Assembly (NCBI RefSeq): GCF_000315795.1
Contig: NZ_ANHY01000015.1
Location: forward strand, 62,001-126,000
Reading direction: 5' to 3'
DNA from: Caenispirillum salinarum AK4
GTDB lineage: Bacteria; Pseudomonadota; Alphaproteobacteria; Rhodospirillales; Rhodospirillaceae
DNA: 64,000 nt
Part shown: positions 44,673-53,849 of the stretch, piece by piece
Numbering within the stretch: the stretch's first letter is position 1
Layout of the letters: each line of letters starts with the position of its first letter
The notes under the pieces: model-generated
What the model saw: only the letters and a program-made list of their open reading frames with translations
Told to the model about the DNA's origin: nothing
Database searches by the model: none
Program-made: the position numbers and the translations under genes

Positions 44673-45637
44673 TCCACGATCGCCAGGCCCCAGGGGTAGC
44701 GGCCCACCTTGATGGTCTTGCGCACGCTCATGTCCTCCACGTCGATGACGGAAACGTCGCCGGAAACGCCGTTGGCGGTGAACAGAAGCTTCTCGTCCGG
44801 GGTCAGCGTCATGTGCCAGACGCGCCGGCCGACCAGCAGGTAGTCTTTCACCTCATAGGTCTGCGCGTCCACCACGGCGACATGGTTGGCCGGCCCCAGA
44901 GAGATGAAGGCCGTTCTGCCGTCGCTGGTCAGCTCCATGCCCACGGGCTGGATGCGGTCCGGGTGGATGTTGGGCAGCTCGAAGGAAATCTTGTGCACGA
45001 TCTCCTTGCTGTCCACGTCAATGATGGAGACCGTGCCGCCGATCTCCGACGACACCCACAGCAGGCTGTCGTCCCTGGTGAAGACCGCATGGCGCGGGCG
45101 CTGGTCCACCAGCGTGTTGGCGACCAGCTTTTGCGTGGCGGTGTCGATCCAGTGGACCATGTTGGTGGTCTCGCTGGTGTTCACCGCCCATTTGCCGTCA
45201 TGGCTGACGGCCATGCCCTCGGGCTCCACGCCCACGTCGATCTGCTCCACCACCTGACGGCTTTCCGTGTCGACCACGGTGACGATGGCGTCGTCCTCGT
45301 TGGCGATGTAGAGGTGCCGGTCGTCGGGGTGCAGGGCGAACTGCTCGGGGTCTTCGCCCGAGGGCAGGTTGTGGAGGATCTTGCGGCTGGCGATGTCCAT
45401 CACCTGCACGGTGTCGCTGTCGGAGGCGCAGATGTAGAGCGTCTTCTGGTCCTTGCTCAGCGTGATGCCGCGCGGGCGCATGCCGACGGGGATGGTGTCG
45501 ACGACTTCCAGCGTCTCGATGTCGACCACCGACAGGCTGTCATCCTTCTCGTTCGAGACATACAGCGTGCCGGCCGCCAGCGCGGGCGAGGCCGCCAGGC
45601 CCAGACCGAGGGCCAGAAGGGTAGTGCGCAGGCGCAT
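44669..45637 (-). CDS. YVTN-type beta-propeller protein, PQQ-catabolism associated
   Basis: Exported 322-residue protein, signal peptide cut near ALAA. Seven blades of about 42 residues repeat the pattern VSVIDVE...KTI.VG..P.G (for example LYVSNEKDDSLSVVDIETL and DVSVIDVEDMSVRKTIKVG). The family is a companion of PQQ alcohol dehydrogenases and probably a periplasmic binding or scaffold protein. AAAGGA is 8 bases before ATG 45637; ATG 45655, which overlaps the upstream stop as ATGA, is the alternative. Confidence 0.9.
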   Translation of the reverse strand: MRLRTTLLALGLGLAASPALAAGTLYVSNEKDDSLSVVDIETLEVVDTIPVGMRPRGITLSKDQKTLYICASDSDTVQVMDIASRKILHNLPSGEDPEQFALHPDDRHLYIANEDDAIVTVVDTESRQVVEQIDVGVEPEGMAVSHDGKWAVNTSETTNMVHWIDTATQKLVANTLVDQRPRHAVFTRDDSLLWVSSEIGGTVSIIDVDSKEIVHKISFELPNIHPDRIQPVGMELTSDGRTAFISLGPANHVAVVDAQTYEVKDYLLVGRRVWHMTLTPDEKLLFTANGVSGDVSVIDVEDMSVRKTIKVGRYPWGLAIVE

Positions 45638-45651
45638 GGACGTGTCCTTTC

Positions 45652-46830
45652 TCATCGGTCGCAGTCCACCTCGGGCGCGTCGTACCCGAGCGTGTCCAGT
45701 TCGGTTGTCTGGTGCAGGAAGCCTTCCATGGGCGCCAGCGCCACCAGGGCGCGCGGGGCGGCCAGCGGGATGGGCTGGCGGAGTTGGCCGCTCCACGGGC
45801 GGTAGGTCAGCTTGCGGCCCTTGAAGCCCGCCAGCTCGAAGGCGTCGGAGCGGATGAAGGCGTTGACGGGTTCGAATTCGATGGTGTTCTCGCGCGTCAC
45901 CGCCTCGCCGACCGAGCGCACGGCGGCCCAGGCGGCGTAGTCTTCCGGCCTCATGGGGCGGCCGGCCAGTTCCTCGAAGCGGTTCTGAAGCTGCACCGCG
46001 CCCCACTGCTCCACCACCTTGTGCCAGGCGGTGGGGACGAGACCCTGGGTGCCGGCCACAAGCGTCGGCTCCCAGGTGTTGTAGGGGATGTATTCGCCGA
46101 AATCGCCGCGCTCGTCGGCGACGATCAGCATCTGATAGTCGACATCCTGCGTGACGAGGGGAATTTCCTCGTGCGCAGTGCGGCGGATGTCGTGGTCCCA
46201 CTGCCATTCCTTCTCCGCCACGATCTCGGCGCCGAAGCGGGCGGCGGCGCGGCGGATGGCATCGGCGAAGGCCTTGTCGCCCGTGGCCGGGCCGATGACC
46301 AGGAACCACTCCCGCCATTGCTTCTTCACCAGGAATTGCGCCAGCGCGTCGGCCAGCATGGCGCGGGAGGGCAGGGTGTGCAGCACGTTCGCCAGGCACG
46401 CCGTCTGCCGCAGGGCATCGTCCGGCGCGCCGGCGTTGAAGATGAGGGTGTCGGCGGCCTCGGGCAGGGCGGCGACCGTCTGCAATTCCTCGGCCGTCAG
46501 GTCGGTGACGATGAGGCGGTGGCCGCTGTCCCGCAGTTGTCGGAAGCCGTCGGCCACGTCGCCCTCCAGCGGCACGACCAGTTCCGTCAGCGTGTAGTCG
46601 TGGCCCATGAAGCGGCCGGTGGTGTCGTTGTCGGAAATGCCGAGCCGCGCACCCGCCACGCCCTTGTCGGCGGGGATTTCGTCCAGGTTGGACAGGACCG
46701 GCGGCAGGTCGCGCTCCTTGCTCAGCCAGCCGATGTCGACGGCCTGCATGGCCTTTTCGGCGGCGAGGGCGGGCAGGGCGGTCAGCGCGGTCGACAGGCA
46801 GAGGGCGGCGAGAAATCCAGTGCGGCGCAT
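45652..46830 (-). CDS. ABC transporter substrate-binding protein, PQQ alcohol dehydrogenase system
   Basis: A 392-residue periplasmic protein, signal peptide MRRTGFLAALCLSTAL with cleavage near ALAA. The fold is like the branched-chain amino-acid binding proteins (LGISDNDTTGRFMGHDY; FLVIGPATGDKAFADAI), but in the subfamily linked to quinoprotein clusters. It begins the minus-strand set binding protein, propeller, ATPase, permease, CxxCW protein. It is divergent from the aldehyde dehydrogenase, sharing a 258-base control region. On the minus strand TACAAT near 46916 may be its -10. The ligand is unknown. Confidence 0.88.
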   Translation of the reverse strand: MRRTGFLAALCLSTALTALPALAAEKAMQAVDIGWLSKERDLPPVLSNLDEIPADKGVAGARLGISDNDTTGRFMGHDYTLTELVVPLEGDVADGFRQLRDSGHRLIVTDLTAEELQTVAALPEAADTLIFNAGAPDDALRQTACLANVLHTLPSRAMLADALAQFLVKKQWREWFLVIGPATGDKAFADAIRRAAARFGAEIVAEKEWQWDHDIRRTAHEEIPLVTQDVDYQMLIVADERGDFGEYIPYNTWEPTLVAGTQGLVPTAWHKVVEQWGAVQLQNRFEELAGRPMRPEDYAAWAAVRSVGEAVTRENTIEFEPVNAFIRSDAFELAGFKGRKLTYRPWSGQLRQPIPLAAPRALVALAPMEGFLHQTTELDTLGYDAPEVDCDR

Positions 46831-46996
46831 GAGTCCTTGATCCCTGGTGTACAAGGGAAATCATGGTCGCGCGCGGAGCCGTCCGGCGGCAATGCGACTA
46901 TTGTACGGGTTCTCCTTCCGATGGATCGGGCGTAGCGTCGGCACGCTGCCACGCTTGTCTTCGCCGCGACAGTAAAAATCTCCGCTGCACTGCCGT

Positions 46997-47006
46997 GTAC
47001 CAAAGT
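46997..47006 (+). promoter_or_regulatory. CCAAAGT element upstream of the aldehyde dehydrogenase gene
   Basis: GTACCAAAGT, followed 28 bases later by CATAGT (47035-47040), a possible -10. The same CCAAAGT core stands ahead of pedF, pqqA and the response regulator. It replaces a normal -35 box, as expected for an activator-dependent promoter. Confidence 0.55.
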
Positions 47007-47088
47007 TGAATGGAGAAAATGCCGGCCCTGAGAGCATAGTCCCTCCACACACCGACCCGCTCTCAATGTGGCCTTAGGAGGGAACACC

Positions 47089-48609
<1,521 letters not shown>

Positions 48610-48624
48610 GAGCCCGCGCGCGAC

Positions 48625-48664
48625 ACCCGGAGCCGGGCTCCCCGGCCGGCTCCGGGTCTTTTCC
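48625..48664 (+). terminator. Intrinsic terminator after the aldehyde dehydrogenase gene
   Basis: Twelve-base arms ACCCGGAGCCGG and CCGGCTCCGGGT enclose a 9-base loop and are followed by CTTTTCCC. It may be leaky, since the DUF779 gene begins only 23 bases later. Confidence 0.75.
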
Positions 48665-48686
48665 CGATCCCGCAGGAGCCGCCGCC

Positions 48687-49088
48687 ATGGTCGACCGCGT
48701 CACCGTCACCCCCGACGCCGAAGCCGTCATCGGCCGCCTGCGCGAGACGCACGGCCCCCTGATGTTCCACCAGTCGGGCGGCTGCTGCGACGGATCGGCG
48801 CCCATGTGCTACCCGGAAGGGGACTTCCGGGTCGGACACGCCGACGTCTACCTCGGCACCGTCGCCGGCTGCCGCGTGTTCATCGGCGCCGCGCAGTTCG
48901 AGTACTGGAAGCACACCCAACTGACCATCGACGTCACCCCCGGACGCGGCAGCGGCTTTTCGCTGGAAGCGCCGGAGGGGGTGCGGTTCATCACCCGCTC
49001 GCGCGTGTTCACCGATGCCGAGACCGCCGAACTGGACGCCGCCGGCCCCGCGCCGCGCGCCGACGAATTGCCGGCCGCCACCGCCTGA
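48687..49088 (+). CDS. DUF779 protein, aldehyde-dehydrogenase partner
   Basis: A 133-residue protein. DUF779 features are HQSGGCCDGSAPMC with clustered cysteines, GAAQFEYWKHTQLTIDV and GSGFSLEAPEGVRFITRS. The family is found downstream of ExaC-type aldehyde dehydrogenases; its activity is not established, but a reductase-like or metal-binding role is possible. CAGGAG precedes ATG 48687. Transcription must read through the hairpin at 48625, or begin separately. Confidence 0.88.
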   Translation: MVDRVTVTPDAEAVIGRLRETHGPLMFHQSGGCCDGSAPMCYPEGDFRVGHADVYLGTVAGCRVFIGAAQFEYWKHTQLTIDVTPGRGSGFSLEAPEGVRFITRSRVFTDAETAELDAAGPAPRADELPAATA

Positions 49089-49106
49089 AGATCGCCGCCC
49101 GGCATC

Positions 49107-49116
49107 GTACCAAAGT
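49107..49116 (+). promoter_or_regulatory. CCAAAGT element upstream of pedF
   Basis: GTACCAAAGT, identical in ten bases to the site upstream of exaC, followed by CTAGCC at 49144-49149 as a poor -10 candidate 27 bases later. The pedF start is 137 bases downstream. Confidence 0.55.
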
Positions 49117-49252
49117 CGTCTACCGCGACCCGGCCCACCCCCGCTAGCCTGCAAGGGACGGTGACGACGACGACCAGACCCGACGACGAAGACGACGGCG
49201 CCAGACGCCCCGCTTCATCCACCGCCACAGCGTATTTCCGAGGAACGGCCCC

Positions 49253-49699
49253 ATGACCTTCTTCCTTCGCACCGCCTCCGCCTTCGCCATCGCCGGTCTC
49301 GCCGCCTTCGCCGGTGCCTCCGCCCTGCCGACGGCCGCCGTCGCCCACGGCGACGTGACCCCCCAGGCGGTCGACGTGACCGGCCTGGAGCCCCTCGGCG
49401 ACGAGTGGGTGGAGGAAAACCCCTACCGCGGCGACGCCAAGGCCATCGAGATCGGCTCGTCCGCCTATAACCAGAACTGCGCCCGCTGCCACGGCCTGGA
49501 GGTCATCTCCGGTGGTGTCGCGCCCGACCTGCGCTACCTGCCGCAGGGCCTGGAGGGTGACGAGTGGTACGTCATGCGCGTGCGCAACGGCGTCGTGCGC
49601 AACGGCATGACCTACATGCCCGCCTTCGAGGAGACGCTGAGCCAGGAAGCCCTGTGGGCCATCCGCGCCTACATCGAGGAAAAGTACACGGAAGAGTGA
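49253..49699 (+). CDS. pedF: Cytochrome c-550 PedF, electron acceptor of the quinoprotein dehydrogenase
   Basis: Exported 148-residue class I cytochrome c. The signal peptide ends near AVAHG. The heme-binding motif CARCH occupies residues 76-80, and the distal methionine is probably in YMPAF. It accepts electrons from the PQQ alcohol dehydrogenase in the periplasm and passes them to the oxidase, as PedF or ExaB does in Pseudomonas. The assignment to PedF rather than ExaB rests on overall size and the gene neighbourhood. A CCAAAGT element lies upstream and a strong hairpin follows. Confidence 0.92.
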   Translation: MTFFLRTASAFAIAGLAAFAGASALPTAAVAHGDVTPQAVDVTGLEPLGDEWVEENPYRGDAKAIEIGSSAYNQNCARCHGLEVISGGVAPDLRYLPQGLEGDEWYVMRVRNGVVRNGMTYMPAFEETLSQEALWAIRAYIEEKYTEE

Positions 49700-49710
49700 A
49701 CCTCCTATAC

Positions 49711-49736
49711 GCCCCGGCGATTGGCATCGCCGGGGC
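49711..49736 (+). terminator. Perfect GC hairpin after pedF
   Basis: Eleven-base arms GCCCCGGCGAT and ATCGCCGGGGC around TGGC, 12 bases past the stop. There is no T-run, so it may act as an RNA stability element rather than a strong terminator. Two smaller hairpins follow: CGCGCC/GGCGCG at 49762-49777 and GGCC/GGCC near 49780-49791. Confidence 0.65.
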
Positions 49737-49849
49737 TGCGTTCAAGCGGCACGCAGCCTCACGCGCCATAAGGCGCGGCGGCCAATCGGCCTTGCCGGGC
49801 GACAAGTCTTTGTTTTCAAGTGTCGTCCGGTATTAGCGAGAGGGTAACG

Positions 49850-50701
49850 ATGGGTATTATCCGCCTCCTGACCGTTCTTCTCGCCGTCCTGCTGACCGGG
49901 GCGTGGCCGACCACCGGCCACGCCCTGTCGCTTGACGAGATCATGGAGAAGGGCTCCATCCGCATCGGTGTCTACCGCGACTTCCCGCCGTTCTCCTACC
50001 GCGACGACGCCGGCAAGCTGGTGGGCATCGACGTCGACATCGGCCGCGAGATCGCCGACCGCATGGGCCTCAAGGTCACCTACATGGAATTGACCGCCGA
50101 CGAGAACGTCGACGACGACCTGCGCAACGGCGTCTGGAAAGGCCACTACCTGGGCGGCGGCGTCGCCGACGTGATGCTGCACATGCCCGTCGACCGCGAA
50201 TTGAACATCCGCAACGACCTGGTGGTGCTGTTCGGCGCCTACCACCGCGAGGAATTCCTGGTCGCCCGCGATCCGGTGAAGACGGATGGCGTTCAAACGC
50301 TGCCGGTCTTCGCCTACGAAAAGATCGCGGTCGAACTGGACAGCCTGCCGGACCTCTATCTGTCCGGCGCCTTCGGCGGACGGCTGCTGCCCGGGATGGT
50401 GCGCTTCGCCACGCCCATGGAAGCCGTGAATGCGCTCGTCAACGGCGAGGTCGCCGGCGTCATGGCGCCCGCCAGCCAGCTTGAGGCAGGCCTGAAGAAC
50501 CACCGCCAGCGTTTCGAGATCGCCGCCGTGCCGACGCCGGGCCTGGTGAAGACGGCCTGGGACGTCGGAGCCGCCGTCAAGCACACCTACCGCGCGCTCG
50601 GCTACGCCGTCGGCGACGTGATCGACGCCATGGAGGCCGACGGCACGATGAAGCGCATCTTCGCCGACCACGGCGTCACCTGGCGCCCGCCCGAACGCTG
50701 A
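49850..50701 (+). CDS. MoxJ-like quinoprotein-associated periplasmic binding protein
   Basis: A 283-residue exported protein with a signal peptide through about residue 25 (GHALS). The solute-binding fold starts IMEKGSIRIGVYRDFPPFSY, and GIDVDIGREIADRMG and ADVMLHMPVD are typical. The family (quinoprotein dehydrogenase-associated putative binding proteins) includes MoxJ/XoxJ, which help methanol dehydrogenase mature or bind cytochrome; a helper of the alcohol dehydrogenase here is inferred. GAGAGGG precedes ATG 49850. The SoxYZ-like gene follows 12 bases later. Confidence 0.88.
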   Translation: MGIIRLLTVLLAVLLTGAWPTTGHALSLDEIMEKGSIRIGVYRDFPPFSYRDDAGKLVGIDVDIGREIADRMGLKVTYMELTADENVDDDLRNGVWKGHYLGGGVADVMLHMPVDRELNIRNDLVVLFGAYHREEFLVARDPVKTDGVQTLPVFAYEKIAVELDSLPDLYLSGAFGGRLLPGMVRFATPMEAVNALVNGEVAGVMAPASQLEAGLKNHRQRFEIAAVPTPGLVKTAWDVGAAVKHTYRALGYAVGDVIDAMEADGTMKRIFADHGVTWRPPER

Positions 50702-50713
50702 GGAGACCGACCC

Positions 50714-51538
50714 ATGCGCCTATCCTCCCTTGCAAGCCTCGCCCTGGCGGTCTGCCTCGCCGTATCTCCCGCCGGCGCGTCCGACGTGACGGACCCGCTG
50801 GACTCCGTGGTCTGGGACTACGTCCACGAACAGCTTCTGAACGGCGAGCCGGTGGTGTTCGACGACCGCGTGCAGGTCTTCGCGCCGGAGAAGGTGGAGG
50901 ACGGCCGCATGGTCCCCGTCTCTGTCCGCGCCGACGGCATTCCCGACGTCAAGCAGATCCTGGTGCTGGGCGACCTGAACCCCATCCCCCGCGCGGTGAT
51001 GCTGGAGCCCATCAAGGCCCGCCCCTTCATCGCCCTGCGCATGAAGGTGAACGAGGGCACGGCCATCCGGGCGGCGGTGAAGACCGGCGACGGCGTCTGG
51101 CACCTGGGCGGCACGGTGGTCCAGGCCCCCGGCGGCGGCTGCGCCGCACCCCGTCTGGTGGCCGACGGCGGCAACTGGGAGGACCACCTGGGCGAGGTCC
51201 GCGCCCGCGCCTGGCGCACGGTGGACGGCGCCGACCGGCTGCGGCTGATGATCCATCACCCCATGGACACGGGGCTGGTGGACAACATCCCCGAATTCTT
51301 CCTCGACCGCCTGACCATCACCAATGCGGCCGGCGAAGAGGTCGCGCGCATCCAGGCGTGGTCGGCCATGAGCACCAATCCCGTGTTGACGCTGGAGATC
51401 GCGCCGGACGGTGTCACGGCCCCCGGCACCGCCTACGCGGTCTCCGGCGTCGACAGCGACGCCAACGAGGTGTCGGCATCCATCCCGGCCCCCAGCCAGA
51501 CCATGCCGCCGCCGCCCCTGCAGGAGGCCATGCGATGA
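50714..51538 (+). CDS. Quinoprotein-associated SoxYZ-like carrier protein
   Basis: An exported 274-residue protein with a signal peptide through about residue 23. A SoxY-like domain carries the cysteine that in SoxY holds sulfur intermediates: GGGCAAP with C143. A SoxZ-like immunoglobulin-fold domain makes up the C-terminal third (IHHPMDTGLVDNIPEFF, ARIQAWSAMSTNPVLTLEI in part). The fused form is found only in quinoprotein clusters. Its job, perhaps carrying a covalent adduct for PQQ-enzyme electron relay, is unproven. Its stop overlaps the next start as ATGA. Confidence 0.9.
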   Translation: MRLSSLASLALAVCLAVSPAGASDVTDPLDSVVWDYVHEQLLNGEPVVFDDRVQVFAPEKVEDGRMVPVSVRADGIPDVKQILVLGDLNPIPRAVMLEPIKARPFIALRMKVNEGTAIRAAVKTGDGVWHLGGTVVQAPGGGCAAPRLVADGGNWEDHLGEVRARAWRTVDGADRLRLMIHHPMDTGLVDNIPEFFLDRLTITNAAGEEVARIQAWSAMSTNPVLTLEIAPDGVTAPGTAYAVSGVDSDANEVSASIPAPSQTMPPPPLQEAMR

Positions 51539-52476
51539 TCCGCCGCGCCCTGATCCTGTCCGCCGTGGCGCTTGCGCTGGCCATTTCCGCCAAGGCGGCC
51601 GACCTGTCCTACGACTTGACGCCGCAGGAGGTCGCGCCCGGAACCTACGTACTGGAAGGCACGCGGGAATACTTCACCCGCGAGAACGGCGGCAACATCG
51701 TCAACACCGCCTTCATCGTCACCAACGAGGGCGTGGTGGTGATCGACAACGGCCCGTCCAAGCGCTATGGCGAGGAACTGCGCGCCGCCATCGCGCGGGT
51801 GACCGACAAGCCGGTGCTGCGCGTCATCGTCACCCACCTGCACCCCGACCACTTCCTGGGCGGACAGGCCTTCGAGGACGTACCGGTGGGTGCCACCGCC
51901 GCGACCCGCGCCGGCATCGCCGAAGAGGGGACCATGGTGACGGAAAACCTCTACCGCCTCAGCGGCGACTGGATGCGCGGGACGGAAACCGTCGTGCCGT
52001 CGGAAACGCTGGAGGACGGGCAGGTGATAAAGGTCGGCGGGCATACCCTGCGCCTGCTGGAACTGTCGGGCCATACCGAGAGCGATCTTGTGGTGATGGA
52101 CGAGACGACGGGCGTTCTGTTCGCCTCCGACCTGGTCTTCCACGACCGCGCGCCGACTTTCCCGCACGCCGACATCGCGGTGTGGCTGGAGTCGCTGGAC
52201 ACGCTCCAGGCGCTGGACTTCAAGGTGCTGGTGCCGGGCCACGGCCCCGTCACCCGCGATGCCGGCCCCATCGAGCAGACCCGCGCCTATCTGCAATGGC
52301 TGAACGGCGCCCTTCGCGAGGCGGCCGCCGGCGGGCGCGAGATCACCGAGGTCATCCGTATGCCCATCCCGCCCGAATTCGCCGACATGGACCTCGTGCG
52401 CGACGAACTGACGCGTAGCGTGCTGACGCTGTACCCGGAGCTTGCCCGCGACAGCCTGCCCCCGGCGTCCAATTGA
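51535..52476 (+). CDS. Quinoprotein relay system zinc metallohydrolase (MBL fold)
   Basis: A 313-residue periplasmic metallo-beta-lactamase-fold hydrolase, signal peptide cut near AKAA. The zinc motif is HLHPDH (H101, H103, D105, H106), followed by the third histidine in ELSGHTESD and a late GHG in VPGHGPV. This family accompanies SoxYZ-like carriers in quinoprotein clusters and may act on the carrier-bound intermediate. It is translationally coupled to the carrier gene through ATGA. The pqqA promoter region follows. Confidence 0.9.
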   Translation: MIRRALILSAVALALAISAKAADLSYDLTPQEVAPGTYVLEGTREYFTRENGGNIVNTAFIVTNEGVVVIDNGPSKRYGEELRAAIARVTDKPVLRVIVTHLHPDHFLGGQAFEDVPVGATAATRAGIAEEGTMVTENLYRLSGDWMRGTETVVPSETLEDGQVIKVGGHTLRLLELSGHTESDLVVMDETTGVLFASDLVFHDRAPTFPHADIAVWLESLDTLQALDFKVLVPGHGPVTRDAGPIEQTRAYLQWLNGALREAAAGGREITEVIRMPIPPEFADMDLVRDELTRSVLTLYPELARDSLPPASN

Positions 52477-52501
52477 GGGGGCGGGGCGGTTGGCGGCACG
52501 C

Positions 52502-52529
52502 GTGGACCCCTGCTTTCGCAGGGGTGACG
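52502..52529. repeat. Palindromic repeat copy 1 with GAAA loop (reverse orientation)
   Basis: A 28-base unit. Read on the minus strand, ACCCCTGC and GCAGGGGT form an 8-base-pair stem around GAAA, flanked by CGTC and CCAC. It pairs with copy 2, 35 bases further on, in inverted orientation. Confidence 0.8.
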
Positions 52530-52564
52530 GATTTCATTATGGAAAACAGTCGCTTAAACAACGT

Positions 52565-52592
52565 CGTCATTCCTGCGAAAGCAGGAATCCAC
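52565..52592. repeat. Palindromic repeat copy 2 with GAAA loop
   Basis: A 28-base unit with stem ATTCCTGC/GCAGGAAT around GAAA, the widespread CGTCATTCCTGCGAAAGCAG-type element. It differs from copy 1 at four stem positions, all compensatory, so both keep the hairpin. It lies between the relay hydrolase gene and pqqA. Confidence 0.8.
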
Positions 52593-52667
52593 ATCCGCTG
52601 TCAGACGACTTGGGCAACACTCCGCGGAACCCTCCTGAAGCTGCCCCATCATCCGGTCACGCCAACT

Positions 52668-52677
52668 AGTCCAAAGT
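52668..52677 (+). promoter_or_regulatory. CCAAAGT element upstream of pqqA
   Basis: AGTCCAAAGT, with CATACAGT at 52703-52710 as a possible -10 25 bases further on. The pqqA start lies 80-89 bases downstream, similar to the distance in front of exaC. Confidence 0.55.
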
Positions 52678-52756
52678 CGCATTGTTGGCGGGGGGCGCCG
52701 GCCATACAGTTTTCTTGTCACGTAAAGACACCTGGAAACCTGGAAAGGACGACGCG

Positions 52757-52837
52757 ATGAAGACCTGGAAGAAGCCGAAGTTCGTCGAGATCATGGTCGG
52801 CCTGGAAATCAACAGCTACGCCTGCGCCGAGGACTGA
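52757..52837 (+). CDS. pqqA: PqqA, precursor peptide of PQQ
   Basis: The 26-residue peptide reads MKTWKKPKFV, then EIMVGLEINS and YACAED. The glutamate E17 and tyrosine Y21, spaced Glu-x3-Tyr, are the two residues joined and released to form pyrroloquinoline quinone. It is preceded by GGAAAGGA before ATG 52757. The CCAAAGT promoter and the hairpin after it fit the high expression known for pqqA relative to the downstream enzymes. The identification is secure from the motif and position. Confidence 0.97.
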   Translation: MKTWKKPKFVEIMVGLEINSYACAED

Positions 52838-52839
52838 GC

Positions 52840-52867
52840 GCCGGCGGTACCGACCAGCCCCGCCGGC
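52840..52867 (+). other. Hairpin between pqqA and pqqB
   Basis: Arms GCCGGCGG and CCGCCGGC with a 12-base loop. It lacks a T-run and probably attenuates or protects the short pqqA message, yielding excess precursor over enzymes. Confidence 0.6.
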
Positions 52868-52907
52868 TCCCGCCTCCTTCGATGAACGATGACCACAGGA
52901 GCACGCC

Positions 52908-53849
52908 TTGCTTCGCATCCTAGTCCTCGGCGCGGGAGCCGGTGGTGGTTTCCCTCAATGGAATTGCGGCTGCGCCCAGTGCCGCCGCGCCCGCGCCGGT
53001 GATCCGGCGGCCCCCGTCCGCACCCAGTCGTCCATCGCGGTCTCCGCCGACGGCCTGCGCTGGACCCTCATCAATGCCTCGCCGGACCTGGGCCGCCAGC
53101 TTCTGGATCGCCCGACGCTGCACCCGGTCAGCGACACCCGCCACAGCCCCATCTCGGCGGTGGTGGTGACCAATGCCGACGTGGACCATGTGGCGGGCCT
53201 GCTGACCCTGCGCGAGGGGCATCCGTTCCCGCTCTACGCCACCAACCGGGTGCACGGCATCCTGGGTGCCAACGCCATCTTCAACGTGCTCAACCGTGAC
53301 ATCGTCGACCGCCGCCCCCTGGCCGTGGAGGCGCCCGAGCCGCTCACCGACGCGCGCGGGGAGGGCCTGGGCTTCACGGTGGAGCTGTTCCCCGTGCCCG
53401 GCAAGATCGCCCTGTGGCTGGAAGACCCCACCAAGCCCGGCTTCGGCTCCGTGCCCGAGGATACGGTCGGCGTGAAGGTGACCGAGGTCCTGCCCGGCGG
53501 CGAGGAAGGCGCGCACTTCTATTACATTCCCGGCTGCGCCGCGCTGCCGCCCGATCTGGCGGCCCGGCTGGACGGCGCGGCGCTGGTGCTGTTCGACGGC
53601 ACCACCTACACCGACGACGAGATGGCCGCCCACAAGGTCGGCACCAAGACCGCCGGGCGCATGGGCCACATGGCCATGAGCGGCCCCGACGGCTCGCTCG
53701 CCGCCTTCGCAAAGCTGAATGTCGGCCGCAAGGTCTACATCCACATCAACAACACCAATCCCGTCCTGGTCGCCGACACCGCCGAACGCCGCGCGGTGGA
53801 AGAGGCCGGCTGGGACGTGGCCTTCGACGGGATGGAGATTGCCTTATGA
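52908..53849 (+). CDS. pqqB: PqqB, PQQ biosynthesis metallo-hydrolase-fold protein
   Basis: A 313-residue protein of the metallo-beta-lactamase fold that acts in PQQ synthesis; family work suggests hydroxylation of the cross-linked Glu-Tyr unit. The N-terminal zinc cysteines appear as NCGCAQC (C20, C22, C25), and the altered metal motif is TNADVDHVAGLLTL rather than a full HxHxDH, as usual for PqqB. Translation starts at TTG 52908, with AGGAG 6 bases upstream. Its stop overlaps the pqqC start as ATGA. Confidence 0.94.
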   Translation: MLRILVLGAGAGGGFPQWNCGCAQCRRARAGDPAAPVRTQSSIAVSADGLRWTLINASPDLGRQLLDRPTLHPVSDTRHSPISAVVVTNADVDHVAGLLTLREGHPFPLYATNRVHGILGANAIFNVLNRDIVDRRPLAVEAPEPLTDARGEGLGFTVELFPVPGKIALWLEDPTKPGFGSVPEDTVGVKVTEVLPGGEEGAHFYYIPGCAALPPDLAARLDGAALVLFDGTTYTDDEMAAHKVGTKTAGRMGHMAMSGPDGSLAAFAKLNVGRKVYIHINNTNPVLVADTAERRAVEEAGWDVAFDGMEIAL

